Positions 1 through 7,845 of a stretch of 14,672 bases of DNA are shown piece after piece. Location of the stretch: positions 1 to 14,672 of the forward strand of contig RFGQ01000687.1 in NCBI GenBank assembly GCA_003695865.1, given 5' to 3'. The notes beneath the pieces are model-generated. The model worked only from the letters and a program-made list of their open reading frames with translations. It did not search any database and was not told where the DNA came from. Each line of letters begins with the position of its first letter. Within the stretch, counting starts at the first letter, position 1. The position numbers and the translations under genes are program-made. This DNA comes from Gemmatimonadota bacterium (GTDB lineage: Bacteria > Gemmatimonadota > Gemmatimonadetes > Longimicrobiales > Gaopeijiaceae).

Positions 1-157
1 ACCCCACCCGTCCCCACCAGAGGTCGCCCAGACCCTGGTCGTTGCCGACGATGTAGGTCGTGTAGTAGGCGCTGAAGACGGCGGTCTGGATGACGGCCGG
101 GTAGACCGAGTTCGCGAAGTCGTAGAGCGCCCAGGCGCCCACCGTCTTGCGGTTCAC
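1..157 (-). CDS. UMF1/Atg22-type MFS transporter, N-terminal fragment (cut by window edge)
   Basis: The reverse strand from GTG 157 encodes 52 codons before the window ends. The start is supported by an AGGAG Shine-Dalgarno (plus strand 164-168) about 6 nt upstream. The protein begins with Asn-Arg-Lys and then WALYDFANSVYPAVIQTAVF, continuing through a Tyr-rich stretch (SAYYTTYIVGND) to the edge. The W-A-L-Y-D-F-A-N-S signature at the start of the first membrane helix is characteristic of the UMF1 family of the major facilitator superfamily (Pfam MFS_1/ATG22-like). These are about 12-helix inner-membrane permeases with mostly unknown substrates. The gene is divergent from rny and unlikely to share its function. 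The family call rests on this short motif only, and the substrate cannot be inferred. Confidence 0.72.
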   Translation of the reverse strand, partial: MNRKTVGAWALYDFANSVYPAVIQTAVFSAYYTTYIVGNDQGLGDLWWGRVG

Positions 158-330
158 GCGGTTCTCCTGTTCGGGCCCGGGGGGGACGAAGGCGCTCCAC
201 GGTACGGCACGCGCCGGCGGCGGGCCAGGCCGGCCGCGGGGCTCGCGTTCGGCCTGCCACGGGGCCGACCGGGCGCCCGACCTGCCCGCCTGCGCGCCCG
301 CTCCGCTTTCGGGGCGCCTAAACGGACCGC

Positions 331-360
331 TTGCGGCCGGATCGCGCCCCGGCCTATTGT
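331..360 (+). promoter_or_regulatory. Candidate promoter for rny in the 277-bp divergent spacer
   Basis: TTGCGG (331-336) and TATTGT (355-360) are separated by 18 bp and lie about 75 bp before the rny ATG. They fall in the only A/T-richer patch of the spacer (158-434). A nested inverted repeat overlaps the -35: outer arms GGGGCGC 311-317 and GCGCCCC 344-350, inner arms CCGC 327-330 and GCGG 333-336. The -10 matches are modest, so this is a weak call. I found no convincing promoter for the divergent transporter gene and no small gene or RNA in the rest of the spacer. Confidence 0.3.
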
Positions 361-434
361 TTTTCCACGACGCACCAAACCGCTAACCTGCGGCGCCCGA
401 CTCACGAAGGCGGGGCCGCTTCCGGAGCGCATAC

Positions 435-2009
435 ATGGACTCCCCGCTGGTCTGGGTACTGGCGGCGGCCATGGCGATACTCGGGGGCCTCGCGGGCTTC
501 GTGATCCGCGGGTCCGTCGAATCCTCCCGCCGCCGGCGGGACGAGGCTGCCGCACGCGACGAGGCCTCGCGCATTCTGGCGCGAGCCCGCGAAGAGGCCG
601 AGAACGCCCGCAAGTCGCACGTCCTCGAGGGGCGCGAGGAGTTGCTCAGGCTGCGCGAGGCCTGGGAGCAGGAAGAGGCGCGGCGCCGCGAAGAGACCGA
701 GAAGCTCGAGCGTCGCCTGGCCGAACGCTCCGAGGCGCTCGACCGGCGCTTCGACCAGCTCGCCACACGAGAGACCGAACTCGAAGAGAAGGCGCTCGCG
801 CTCGAAGAGCGGAGGGCCCGGCTCGACGCGGAGCGACAGGAGGTCGAGGCCCGTGCGGCCGAGGCACGCGCCCGCCTCGAGTCGCTCGCGGGCATGTCGG
901 CGGCTGAGGCGAAGCAGGCGCTCATGGACGACCTGCTCGACGAAGCCCGCGCCGAGGCGGCCAATCAGATGCGCGAGATCCGGGAAGAGGCCCAGCGCAC
1001 GGCCGACCGCGAGGCCAAGAAGATCGTCGGGCTCGCCATCCAGCGGATGGCCGCCGACCAGACCGCCGAGATGACCGTCTCGGTCGTGCAGCTTCCCTCC
1101 GATGAGATGAAGGGCCGCATCATCGGCCGCGAGGGCCGCAACATCCGCGCGTTCGAGCAGGCCACGGGGATCGACGTGATCATCGACGACACGCCCGAAG
1201 CCGTGGTCCTTTCGGGCTTCGACCCGGTGCGGCGCGAGGTCGCGCGCATCGCGCTCACGCGGCTCGTCGAGGACGGGCGGATCCACCCGGGCCGCATCGA
1301 GGAGATGGTCGAGAAGGCGAAGCACGAGGTCGAGCAGTCCATGGTCGACGCGGCCGAAGAGGTGCTCTACGAGCTCGGGATCCACAACGTGCATCCCGAG
1401 ATCGTCAAGGTGCTGGGCCGCCTGCGTTTCCGCACCTCCTACGGGCAGAACCAGCTCCAGCACGCGCGCGAAGTGGCGATCCTGGCGGGCAGTATGGCGG
1501 CCGAGATGGGGCTCGACGTGCAGGAGGCCAAGCGGGCGGGGCTGCTGCACGACGTGGGCAAGGGGCTCACGCACGAGCAGGAGGGCACGCACGTCGAGCT
1601 GGGCTACCGCCTGTGCAAGAAACACGGCGAGAGCGAGATCGTGCTCAACGCCATCAAGGCGCATCACGATGAGGAACCGCACTACTTCCCGGAGACCTTC
1701 CTGGTGACCGCGGCGGACGCGATCTCGGGCTCGCGGCCGGGCGCGCGCCGGGAGATGTTCGAAGGCTATGTGAAGCGCCTGGAGCGGCTCGAGGAGATCG
1801 CCATGGAGCACCCGGGCGTCGAGCGCTGCTTCGCGATTCAGGCGGGGCGTGAACTGCGTGTGATGGTGCAGCCCGACAAGGTGACCGACGGCGATATGGC
1901 GCAGATCTCCGAGGCGGTCGCGCGTCGCATCGAGGGCGAACTCCAGTACCCCGGCCAGATCAAGATCGTGGTGGTGCGCGAGACCCGCGCCGTCGACTTC
2001 GCGCGCTGA
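435..2009 (+). CDS. rny: Ribonuclease Y (membrane-anchored endoribonuclease)
   Basis: The 524-residue product matches the usual RNase Y length (about 520) and architecture. Residues 4-27 form one N-terminal membrane helix ending in VIRG. Residues about 30-190 are a long Glu/Arg/Ala-rich coiled coil. A KH RNA-binding domain carries GRIIGREGRN at 227-236. The HD phosphohydrolase domain carries the metal-binding LLHDVGKG (His372, Asp373), followed by an AHHDEE segment. The C-terminus, ending RETRAVDFAR, is the conserved family tail. RNase Y is anchored on the inner face of the cytoplasmic membrane and starts mRNA turnover by endonucleolytic cleavage. The ATG start has GGAG (424-427) upstream and gives the expected N-terminal anchor. 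The gene is followed by an intrinsic terminator, so it is probably its own transcription unit ahead of the folD cluster. Confidence 0.97.
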   Translation: MDSPLVWVLAAAMAILGGLAGFVIRGSVESSRRRRDEAAARDEASRILARAREEAENARKSHVLEGREELLRLREAWEQEEARRREETEKLERRLAERSEALDRRFDQLATRETELEEKALALEERRARLDAERQEVEARAAEARARLESLAGMSAAEAKQALMDDLLDEARAEAANQMREIREEAQRTADREAKKIVGLAIQRMAADQTAEMTVSVVQLPSDEMKGRIIGREGRNIRAFEQATGIDVIIDDTPEAVVLSGFDPVRREVARIALTRLVEDGRIHPGRIEEMVEKAKHEVEQSMVDAAEEVLYELGIHNVHPEIVKVLGRLRFRTSYGQNQLQHAREVAILAGSMAAEMGLDVQEAKRAGLLHDVGKGLTHEQEGTHVELGYRLCKKHGESEIVLNAIKAHHDEEPHYFPETFLVTAADAISGSRPGARREMFEGYVKRLERLEEIAMEHPGVERCFAIQAGRELRVMVQPDKVTDGDMAQISEAVARRIEGELQYPGQIKIVVVRETRAVDFAR

Positions 2010-2035
2010 CGACGCGCCTCCCATCCCCCTTCCGC

Positions 2036-2071
2036 ACACGGGGCGCGCGCCGGCGCGCCCCGTGTTAGTTT
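2036..2071 (+). terminator. Intrinsic terminator after rny
   Basis: A perfect 13-bp GC-rich inverted repeat (ACACGGGGCGCGC at 2036-2048, complement at 2053-2065) has a 4-nt loop (GCCG) and is followed directly by TAGTTT. It sits 26 bp after the rny stop. The T-tract is interrupted, but stem length and position fit a Rho-independent terminator. Confidence 0.75.
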
Positions 2072-2140
2072 CCCGCCGGTCGGGGTCGCCGGGGCCCGTG
2101 CCGGTCCGCCCCGGACGGCCGTCAGCGTGGGTGCGAACAA

Positions 2141-2153
2141 GGGAGGCGCCGTG
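2141..2153 (+). promoter_or_regulatory. Ribosome binding site that decides the folD start
   Basis: GGGAGG (2141-2146) lies 4 nt before GTG 2151. An in-frame upstream GTG at 2127 has no comparable site. Starting at 2151 also places the catalytic residues at the same numbers as in E. coli FolD (Tyr50, Lys54, Gln98, Asp121), which supports this start. Confidence 0.8.
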
Positions 2154-3065
2154 TCGGCGACGCTCATCTCCGGGAAGGAAATCTCGCAGGAGATTCGCGA
2201 AGAGATCCGCCAGCGCGTGGCGGAGTTGAAACGGGCGCGGGGGCTGACGCCGGGCCTCGCCACCGTGCTGGTCGGTGACGATCCGGCCAGCCACATGTAT
2301 GTGGGCATGAAGAACAAGGCGGCCAAGGAGGCCGGGCTGCACTCCGAGCAGATCACGCTGCCCGGGTCCACGCCGCAGGACGAGCTTCTCGGGCTCATCG
2401 CCGGCCTCAACGCCAATCCCGAGATCCATGGCATCCTGGTGCAGCTCCCGCTCCCCGACCACATCGACGACCAGGCCGTGCTCGTGGCCATCGATCCCGA
2501 CAAGGACGTCGACGGGTTTCATCCCGTGAACGTGGGACGCCTGAGCACCGGCGATCCCGACGTGCTGGCGCCCTGCACGCCGCTCGGCGTGATCGAGATG
2601 CTCGTGCGGAGCGGCTACGACCCCGAGGGACGGCACGCCGTGGTGGTGGGGCGCTCGAACATCGTCGGGCGGCCCATGGCCTCGCTGTTGCTGCGCAAGG
2701 GGCGTGGCGGAAACGCGACCGTGACGGTGGCCCATTCGCGCACCCGCGATCTGGGCGCGGTCACCCGCCTGGCCGACATCCTCGTCGTGGCCATGGGCCG
2801 CCCCGAGACGATCACCGCCGACATGGTCAAACCCGGCGCGGTGGTCATCGACGTGGGCACGAACCGCGTGGACGACCCCACCCGTGAGCGCGGCTACCGC
2901 GTGGTGGGAGACGTGGCGTTCGACGAGGTGAAGGAAGTCGCCGAGGCCATCTCGCCGGTGCCCGGCGGTGTGGGACCGATGACGATCGCCATGCTGCTCT
3001 CCAACACGGTGGACGCGGCCGTAAGGATGGCGGACCGGATGGAAGGAGCCGGAGCGGGCGCGTGA
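2151..3065 (+). CDS. folD: Bifunctional methylenetetrahydrofolate dehydrogenase / cyclohydrolase FolD
   Basis: This 304-residue cytoplasmic enzyme (E. coli FolD is 288) interconverts 5,10-methylene-THF, 5,10-methenyl-THF and 10-formyl-THF with NADP(+), supplying one-carbon units for purines and fMet-tRNA. Catalytic residues are visible: Tyr50 and Lys54 in YVGMKNKAAKE, Gln98 in ILVQLPLP and Asp121 in DVDGFHPVN. Other FolD signatures are PCTPLG, the Rossmann segment VVVGRSNIVGRPMASLLL, KPGAVVIDVGTNR and the C-terminal PVPGGVGPMTIAMLL. The start at GTG 2151 is set by a close GGGAGG and by residue numbering. The stop overlaps the xseA start by 4 bp (GTGA), so the two are probably translationally coupled. 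No promoter is obvious between the rny terminator and this gene. Confidence 0.97.
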   Translation: MSATLISGKEISQEIREEIRQRVAELKRARGLTPGLATVLVGDDPASHMYVGMKNKAAKEAGLHSEQITLPGSTPQDELLGLIAGLNANPEIHGILVQLPLPDHIDDQAVLVAIDPDKDVDGFHPVNVGRLSTGDPDVLAPCTPLGVIEMLVRSGYDPEGRHAVVVGRSNIVGRPMASLLLRKGRGGNATVTVAHSRTRDLGAVTRLADILVVAMGRPETITADMVKPGAVVIDVGTNRVDDPTRERGYRVVGDVAFDEVKEVAEAISPVPGGVGPMTIAMLLSNTVDAAVRMADRMEGAGAGA

Positions 3066-4483
3066 GTGACGACGGTGTCCTCGACCTGTTCGCCGACCCG
3101 GGCGGAGGTGACCCGCCCGCCGGGCCGGGTGAGGGCGGTCGCCGGAGTTCGGCGGTGGCGTCCGACGGCCCGTCCGCCGCGGTGGACGGCGAGGCGGACG
3201 CGGCGGCCGGTCCGCCGGAGCCGGTTCGAGGCGCCGCCGTCGGTGAGGGCGGCACGGCGCCCGCGGCACAAGCGTCGGCCGAGCGCCCCCGTGCGTGGAC
3301 CGTGAGCCAGGTCAACGCGGCCGTGCGCACCCTCCTCGAGTCGAGTATCGACCCCCTGTGGGTCGGCGGCGAGGTGGCCAACTGGACGCGCGCCCGCTCG
3401 GGGCATTGCTACTTCACTCTCAAGGACGAGCGCGCGCAGCTCCGCTGCGCTCTTTTCCGGCAGGACGCGCAGCGGCTGCCCATGGATCCCGACGAGGGCA
3501 TGCGCGTGCGCGTGTTCGGCACGCTCACGCTCTACGAGGCGCGCGGCGAGTACCAGCTCGTGGCCCGCACGCTCGAAGCTGAAGGCGAAGAAGGGCTGTG
3601 GCGGCTGGCGTTTGAACGGCTGCGCCAACGGCTCGAGGCCGAAGGCCTTCTCGCTGCCGAGCGCAAGCGTCCGCTGCCGCGCTTTCCGTCGACGGTGGGC
3701 GTGGTGACGAGCCCGACGGGCGCTGCGCTGCGCGACATCCTGCACGTTGTGGCGCGCCGGGCACCGTGGGTGCGCGTGGTCCTCTGCGGCGCGCGGGTGC
3801 AGGGCGAAGGCGCCGCGCTCGACGTCGCCAGGGCCGTGCGCACGCTGGGGGCATCGGGCCTGGCCGACGTGCTCATCGTCGGGCGTGGTGGCGGTTCGAT
3901 CGAAGATCTATGGGCGTTCAACGAGGAGCCGGTCGCGCGCGCCATCGCCGACTGCCCGGTGCCCGTCATCTCGGCGGTGGGGCACGAGATCGACGTCACG
4001 ATCAGCGACCTCGTGGCCGACCTGCGGGCGCCCACGCCATCGGCCGCGGCCGAGGCGGCGGTGCCCGACGGCGAGGCCGTGCGGGGCTATCTCGCCGACG
4101 CCCCCCGCCGTCTGGCCACCGGGCTACGCGGGAAGGCGGCCGGGCGCAGGCGGACGGTGGAGGCGTGGCGGGGACGGCTGGGCGCACTGTCCGAAACGTG
4201 GACCCGGGCCCGCCGACAGCGCGTGGAGCGCGCCGGGGAACGGGCGGCGGCCGCCATGCGCCGGCGTCTGGCCGACACACGCGCGCGGCTCGGCCGGCTG
4301 GCCGCGTCGGTCGACGCGCTGTCGCCGCTTGCCACGCTGCGGCGTGGCTTCGCCGTCGCCCTCGACGACGAGGGACACGTGCTCCGCAGCCGTGCGCAGT
4401 TCGAGCCGGGGCGGGGCTTCATTCTGCGGGTGGCCGACGGGCGGGTGCCGTGCGAGGTGACCGACGAGCCGGAGCCGGCTTGA
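3062..4483 (+). CDS. xseA: Exodeoxyribonuclease VII large subunit
   Basis: The product has 473 residues. After a low-complexity Ala/Gly/Pro/Asp-rich extension (about residues 1-77) the normal protein begins at WTVSQVN with an OB-fold ssDNA-binding domain (about 79-180). The catalytic domain follows, with VVTSPTGAALRDI, GRGGGSIEDLWAFNEE (from residue 274) and SAVGHEIDVTISD (304 onward, His308). The Arg/Ala-rich helical region at about 330-430 is the usual coiled-coil part, and the C-terminus carries LRRGFAV. XseA with several XseB subunits forms exonuclease VII, which degrades single-stranded DNA in both directions. Start GTG 3062 overlaps the folD stop; with no other upstream choice in the operon, the extension appears to be real or the start lies further in. 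The family usually has GHETD where this protein has GHEID, a minor change. Confidence 0.96.
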   Translation: MSDDGVLDLFADPGGGDPPAGPGEGGRRSSAVASDGPSAAVDGEADAAAGPPEPVRGAAVGEGGTAPAAQASAERPRAWTVSQVNAAVRTLLESSIDPLWVGGEVANWTRARSGHCYFTLKDERAQLRCALFRQDAQRLPMDPDEGMRVRVFGTLTLYEARGEYQLVARTLEAEGEEGLWRLAFERLRQRLEAEGLLAAERKRPLPRFPSTVGVVTSPTGAALRDILHVVARRAPWVRVVLCGARVQGEGAALDVARAVRTLGASGLADVLIVGRGGGSIEDLWAFNEEPVARAIADCPVPVISAVGHEIDVTISDLVADLRAPTPSAAAEAAVPDGEAVRGYLADAPRRLATGLRGKAAGRRRTVEAWRGRLGALSETWTRARRQRVERAGERAAAAMRRRLADTRARLGRLAASVDALSPLATLRRGFAVALDDEGHVLRSRAQFEPGRGFILRVADGRVPCEVTDEPEPA

Positions 4484-4512
4484 GGCCTCCGAGCCCGGGC
4501 GCGGGGACGGTA

Positions 4513-4530
4513 CGTTCCGTCGGCGGAACG
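4513..4530. other. Short hairpin in the xseA-xseB spacer
   Basis: CGTTCCG (4513-4519) and CGGAACG (4524-4530) form a perfect 7-bp stem with a TCGG loop in the 114-bp gap between xseA and xseB. There is no T-run after it, so it does not look like a terminator. It could be an mRNA-stability or pausing element, or chance in GC-rich DNA. Confidence 0.35.
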
Positions 4531-4597
4531 GCTCCCGAGCACGCGCCTTCCCCCGGCTCGACGATTGCGCTGATCCGAATGACCGGGTGACCGACTT

Positions 4598-4858
4598 GTG
4601 AACGCTGAGAACGAGAACGCGAAACCCTCGGGCGACGAGGGCGATTGGAGCCTCGAGAAGCGCCTGCGCCGTCTCGAAGAGATCGTCCGCGCGCTGGAGT
4701 CCGAGGATCTCGAGCTCGAGCGGGCTCTGCGCCTTTTCGAGGAAGGTGTTGCGCACGTGCGTGGCGCCGAGGCGATCCTGACCGAAGCGGAGCTGAAGGT
4801 GGAGGAGCTGATCGGCAACGGCGAAACCCGCCCCTTCGAGGGGGGCTCGGAAGGGTGA
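4598..4858 (+). CDS. xseB: Exodeoxyribonuclease VII small subunit
   Basis: The 86-residue acidic helical protein (family usually 60-85) has the diagnostic XseB pattern: LEKRLRRLEEIVRALESEDL, then LERALRLFEEGVAHVRGAE, then LTEAELKVEEL. XseB subunits bind the coiled-coil arm of XseA and are needed for active exonuclease VII. The start is taken at GTG 4598, preceded by a weak GGGTGA 7 nt upstream; the first 15 or so residues are a poorly conserved polar leader. The gap from xseA is 114 bp, unusually long for this pair, which often overlaps. The stop overlaps the start of the next gene by 4 bp (GTGA), so the downstream prenyl synthase is probably coupled to it. Confidence 0.94.
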   Translation: MNAENENAKPSGDEGDWSLEKRLRRLEEIVRALESEDLELERALRLFEEGVAHVRGAEAILTEAELKVEELIGNGETRPFEGGSEG

Positions 4859-5772
4859 GCACCGTGCCGGCGACGTTCGATCTGCAGGGCTACCTGGCGG
4901 CCGAACGGCCGCGGGTGGACGCCGCGCTCGACCGGGCGCTGGGACGTTTCGCGGACCGCATCCACCACGACCTGGCGCCCGCGGTCCGGCACGGGGTGCG
5001 CAGCGGCGGCAAGCGCCTGCGCCCCGTGCTGTGCGTGGCGGCCTACTGCGCGGTGCGCGGCGGCGAGGCGCCGGAGGCGGCCTACGATCTGGCGACCTCG
5101 CTCGAGTTCATCCACGCGTACTCGCTCATGCACGACGACCTGCCGTGTATGGACGATGCGGACCTGCGGCGGGGCGCGCCCACGACGCATCGCGAGCACG
5201 GCGTGGCCGCCACGGCGCGCGGCGGGCTGGTCCTCATCCCCCTGGCATCGCTCGTCGCCTGGGAAGCGTCGGAGCGGTTGGCCTGCACCGAGGCCGTCCG
5301 CCGGGAGATGGTGCGGGCGCTCAACGGGGCCGCCGGGGCGGCCGGGATGGTCGGCGGGCAGCTCCTCGACCTGGACGGCGAGGGCCGGGCGCTGGACGCT
5401 GGCGCGCTGGACGACCTCCACCGCCGTAAGACCGGTGCGCTGCTCACCGCGGCGCTCACGCTGGGAGCGCTGGCCGGGGGCGCCGCGGACGACACTCGCG
5501 CCGCGCTCGAAGCGTACGGGAGGGCGGTGGGCCTGGCGTTTCAGGTGGCCGACGACATCCTCGACGCCACCGCGACGGCGGGCGAACTGGGCAAGAACCC
5601 GAGCGACGAGGCCCTCGACAAGAGTACCTACGTGTCTCTCCACGGGCTGAACGAGGCGCGCGCGCGCGCCCGGTCGCTCGTGGACGAGGCCCTCACGGCG
5701 CTTGCGGGAGCCCGGCTCGAGGCGCCGCCGCTCGAGGCGCTGGCCCGCTACGTGGTCGACCGCCGGCACTGA
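4855..5772 (+). CDS. ispA: Polyprenyl (farnesyl/geranylgeranyl) diphosphate synthase, IspA-like
   Basis: The product is a 305-residue trans-prenyltransferase that condenses IPP with allylic diphosphates; product chain length (C15 or C20) cannot be fixed from sequence. Visible motifs are GGKRLRP (Lys53), the first aspartate-rich motif DDLPCMDD (Asp94-Asp101) followed by ADLRRG, KTGALL, and the second motif DDILD (233-237) followed by KSTYVSLHGL. The two extra residues within the first motif (DDxxxxDD) are typical of bacterial short-chain synthases. Residues 116-132 differ from the usual AILAGDALL segment and read AATARGGLVLIPLAS. GTG 4855 overlaps the xseB stop and has GAGGGGGG upstream; GTG 4864 is a possible alternative. 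Together with dxs downstream it makes a small isoprenoid-precursor pair. Confidence 0.93.
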   Translation: MSTVPATFDLQGYLAAERPRVDAALDRALGRFADRIHHDLAPAVRHGVRSGGKRLRPVLCVAAYCAVRGGEAPEAAYDLATSLEFIHAYSLMHDDLPCMDDADLRRGAPTTHREHGVAATARGGLVLIPLASLVAWEASERLACTEAVRREMVRALNGAAGAAGMVGGQLLDLDGEGRALDAGALDDLHRRKTGALLTAALTLGALAGGAADDTRAALEAYGRAVGLAFQVADDILDATATAGELGKNPSDEALDKSTYVSLHGLNEARARARSLVDEALTALAGARLEAPPLEALARYVVDRRH

Positions 5773-5825
5773 GCCGGCCACGCCCGCGCGGGGCCCCGGA
5801 GGGCAGAGAACCGTGCAGGAGAAGG

Positions 5826-5864
5826 GCGGCGCCTGTGGGTGGCCGCCGCCTGCAGGCTTATCTT
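5826..5864 (+). promoter_or_regulatory. Possible hairpin and -10-like element in the ispA-dxs gap
   Basis: The 137-bp gap between ispA and dxs contains an imperfect GC inverted repeat (GGCGGC 5826-5831 and GCCGCC 5843-5848). An A/T-richer patch with TATCTT (5859-5864) follows, about 45 bp before the dxs start. There is no good -35 at the right distance. It may be a weak internal promoter or just a leader structure. Confidence 0.25.
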
Positions 5865-5909
5865 TCGAGAAGTGAATCCGACCGAAGAACGAGCAGGAGT
5901 CTGAGGACC

Positions 5910-7832
5910 GTGTCCATTCTGGAGCGTATCCGATCCCCCGAGGACGTTCGCGCGCTGTCCCGCGAGGAACTCCACGAGCTGGCCCGCGAGGCCCGCGAGC
6001 GCCACATCGACGTCATCTCGCAGATCGGAGGGCACTTCGGGGCGAGCCTCGGCGTGGTCGAGCTGACGGTGGCCCTCCACTACGTGTTCGACACACCCCG
6101 CGACAAGCTCGTGTGGGACACCGGGCACCAGGGCTATATCCACAAGATCCTCACCGGCCGGAACGACCGCCTGCCCACGATCCGGCAGGACGGAGGCCTG
6201 GCGCCCTTCCTGGCACGGTGGGAGTCGGAGTACGACCACTTCGGCGCCGGCCACGCCGCAACCTCGATCTCGGCCGCGCTGGGGACGGCGATCGGACGCG
6301 ACCACGTGGGAGAGGACTTCAAGGTGGTCGCCATCATCGGGGATGGGGCCATGGGGTGCGGGTTGGCGTACGAGGCGCTCAACAACGCCGGGCACACCGA
6401 CCGCGATCTGATCGTCATCCTGAACGACAACGACATGTCGATCGCGCCCAACGTCGGCGCCATGAACAAGTACCTCACCGGCATGATCACACATCCCGTC
6501 TACAACCGGGTGCGTGACGAGGTGAAGGAACTCATGGCCCGCGCGCCGGGCAGCCTGCGCGAGATCATGGAGAAGATCGCGGGCCGTGCCGAGGGCAGTG
6601 TGAAGGGGCTGTTCGTGCCCGGGATGGTCTTCGAAGAGCTCGGCTTTCGCTACATCGGCCCGGTAGACGGCCACGATCTGGATTCGCTCGTCGACACCCT
6701 CAGCAACGTGAAGCGGCTGGGCGGGCCCATTCTGGTTCATGCGCTCACCCAGAAGGGGAAGGGCTTCCACCTGGCGGAGGAGGATGCCTACAAGTGGCAC
6801 GCCGCCTCTCCCTTCGACAAGATCACCGGGGCCGCGCGCAAGAAGAGCTCGGGCCTGCCCCGCTACCAGAAGGTGTTCGGCCGGGGGCTGCGCGAGTTGG
6901 GGGAGCGCGATCCGCGCCTGGTCGTGATCACGGCCGGAATGCCCGACGGCACCAGCACCGACATGTTCGGCGAGGCGTTCCCCGATCGGTTCATCGACGT
7001 GGGCATCGCCGAGAGCCACGCCGTGTGCTCGGCGGCGGGCATGGCGACGGTCGAAGGCGTGAAGCCCGTGGTCTGCATCTATTCGACGTTCCTGCAGCGG
7101 GGGTTCGACAACATCGTCCACGACGTGGCGTTGCAGAACCTGCCCGTGTTGTTCTGCATGGATCGGGCGGGCATCGCCGGACCCGACGGACCCACGCACC
7201 ACGGCACCTTCGACATCAACTACATGCTTCTCGTCCCGGGGATGACGGTCACGGCGCCCAAGGACGGGGCCGAGATGCTGGCCCTGACGCGACTGGGCAC
7301 CCGCTGGGAGAAGGGGCCGTTCAGCGTGCGTTGGCCGCGCGACGCGGTGCCGGCCGAGGTGCCTCCCCTCGACGAGATCCCCGAGGTCGAGTACGGCACG
7401 TGGGAGGTGCTCCGGCGGGGCAGCGGCGACATCGCGATCCTGGCAGTCGGGACGATGGTCCTCGAGGCCGAGAAGGCCGCCGCCGAGCTCGCCGAGGAGG
7501 GGATCGAGGCGACGGTCGTGAACTGCCGATTCCTCAAGCCCTACGACCGCGAGGTGCTGGGCGAGGTGGTACGCACCCACGGGCGCGTGCTCACCGTCGA
7601 GGAGGGCGCCGTGACGAACGGTTTCGGCGCTTACATGGCTCGTGAGATCGCCGAGTTCGAGAGCGGCGACGAGGTCCGCGTGCGCACGATGGGCATCCCG
7701 GACCACTTCATCCAGCACGGCTCGCGGGCCTCACTGCTCCGCCAGATCGAGCTCGACGCGCAGGGCATCGCGGATCAGGTGCGCCGCATGCTCAAGGGCT
7801 CGGTCAGCCGCGGCGCGCGCGAGAGCGCCTGA
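5910..7832 (+). CDS. dxs: 1-deoxy-D-xylulose-5-phosphate synthase
   Basis: This 640-residue TPP enzyme (usual length about 620-640) condenses pyruvate and glyceraldehyde-3-phosphate, the first step of the MEP isoprenoid pathway. Landmarks are GGHFGASLG (His42), GHQGYIHKILTGR, the TPP/Mg motif GDGA (Asp145) with NDND (Asn174), KWHA (His297), IAESHAV (Glu368), FLQRGFDN, DRAGIAGPDGPTHHG (Asp426, His430) and VRWPRD. All numbers lie close to the E. coli catalytic residues (His49, His299, Glu370, Asp427, His431). Two normally conserved stretches differ: ESHAV replaces EQHAV, and GDGAMGCGLA replaces GDGALTGGMA. GTG 5910, with GAGG/AGGAG upstream, was chosen over in-frame GTG 5835, whose extra 25 residues have no family counterpart. 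NAD kinase follows 13 bp later. Confidence 0.95.
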   Translation: MSILERIRSPEDVRALSREELHELAREARERHIDVISQIGGHFGASLGVVELTVALHYVFDTPRDKLVWDTGHQGYIHKILTGRNDRLPTIRQDGGLAPFLARWESEYDHFGAGHAATSISAALGTAIGRDHVGEDFKVVAIIGDGAMGCGLAYEALNNAGHTDRDLIVILNDNDMSIAPNVGAMNKYLTGMITHPVYNRVRDEVKELMARAPGSLREIMEKIAGRAEGSVKGLFVPGMVFEELGFRYIGPVDGHDLDSLVDTLSNVKRLGGPILVHALTQKGKGFHLAEEDAYKWHAASPFDKITGAARKKSSGLPRYQKVFGRGLRELGERDPRLVVITAGMPDGTSTDMFGEAFPDRFIDVGIAESHAVCSAAGMATVEGVKPVVCIYSTFLQRGFDNIVHDVALQNLPVLFCMDRAGIAGPDGPTHHGTFDINYMLLVPGMTVTAPKDGAEMLALTRLGTRWEKGPFSVRWPRDAVPAEVPPLDEIPEVEYGTWEVLRRGSGDIAILAVGTMVLEAEKAAAELAEEGIEATVVNCRFLKPYDREVLGEVVRTHGRVLTVEEGAVTNGFGAYMAREIAEFESGDEVRVRTMGIPDHFIQHGSRASLLRQIELDAQGIADQVRRMLKGSVSRGARESA

Positions 7833-7845
7833 GCGGACCTGCGTC

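Noticed and set aside
2127..2150. Earlier folD start at GTG 2127
   Set aside because: It has no ribosome-binding site, while GTG 2151 has GGGAGG and gives residue numbering identical to E. coli FolD at four catalytic positions.
402..3269. 955-residue open frame on the reverse strand
   Set aside because: It lies antisense to rny and folD, is His/Arg/Pro-rich and has no domain. It is a by-product of GC-rich codon bias opposite real genes.
4480..4516. Possible xseB promoter (TTGAGG ... TACGTT)
   Set aside because: The spacer would be 25 bp, too long for a sigma-70 promoter.
4087..5781. 564-residue reverse-strand open frame
   Set aside because: It is antisense to xseA, xseB and ispA, which have clear motifs. 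It has low-complexity Arg/Ser/Ala composition and no recognisable domain.
5835..5909. Earlier dxs start at GTG 5835
   Set aside because: It has an AGGAG upstream, but the added 25 residues lack any Dxs counterpart. GTG 5910 also has a ribosome-binding site and gives the normal family start. It cannot be fully excluded.
5748..7718. 656-residue reverse-strand open frame
   Set aside because: It is wholly antisense to dxs, whose active-site residues are all in the plus frame.
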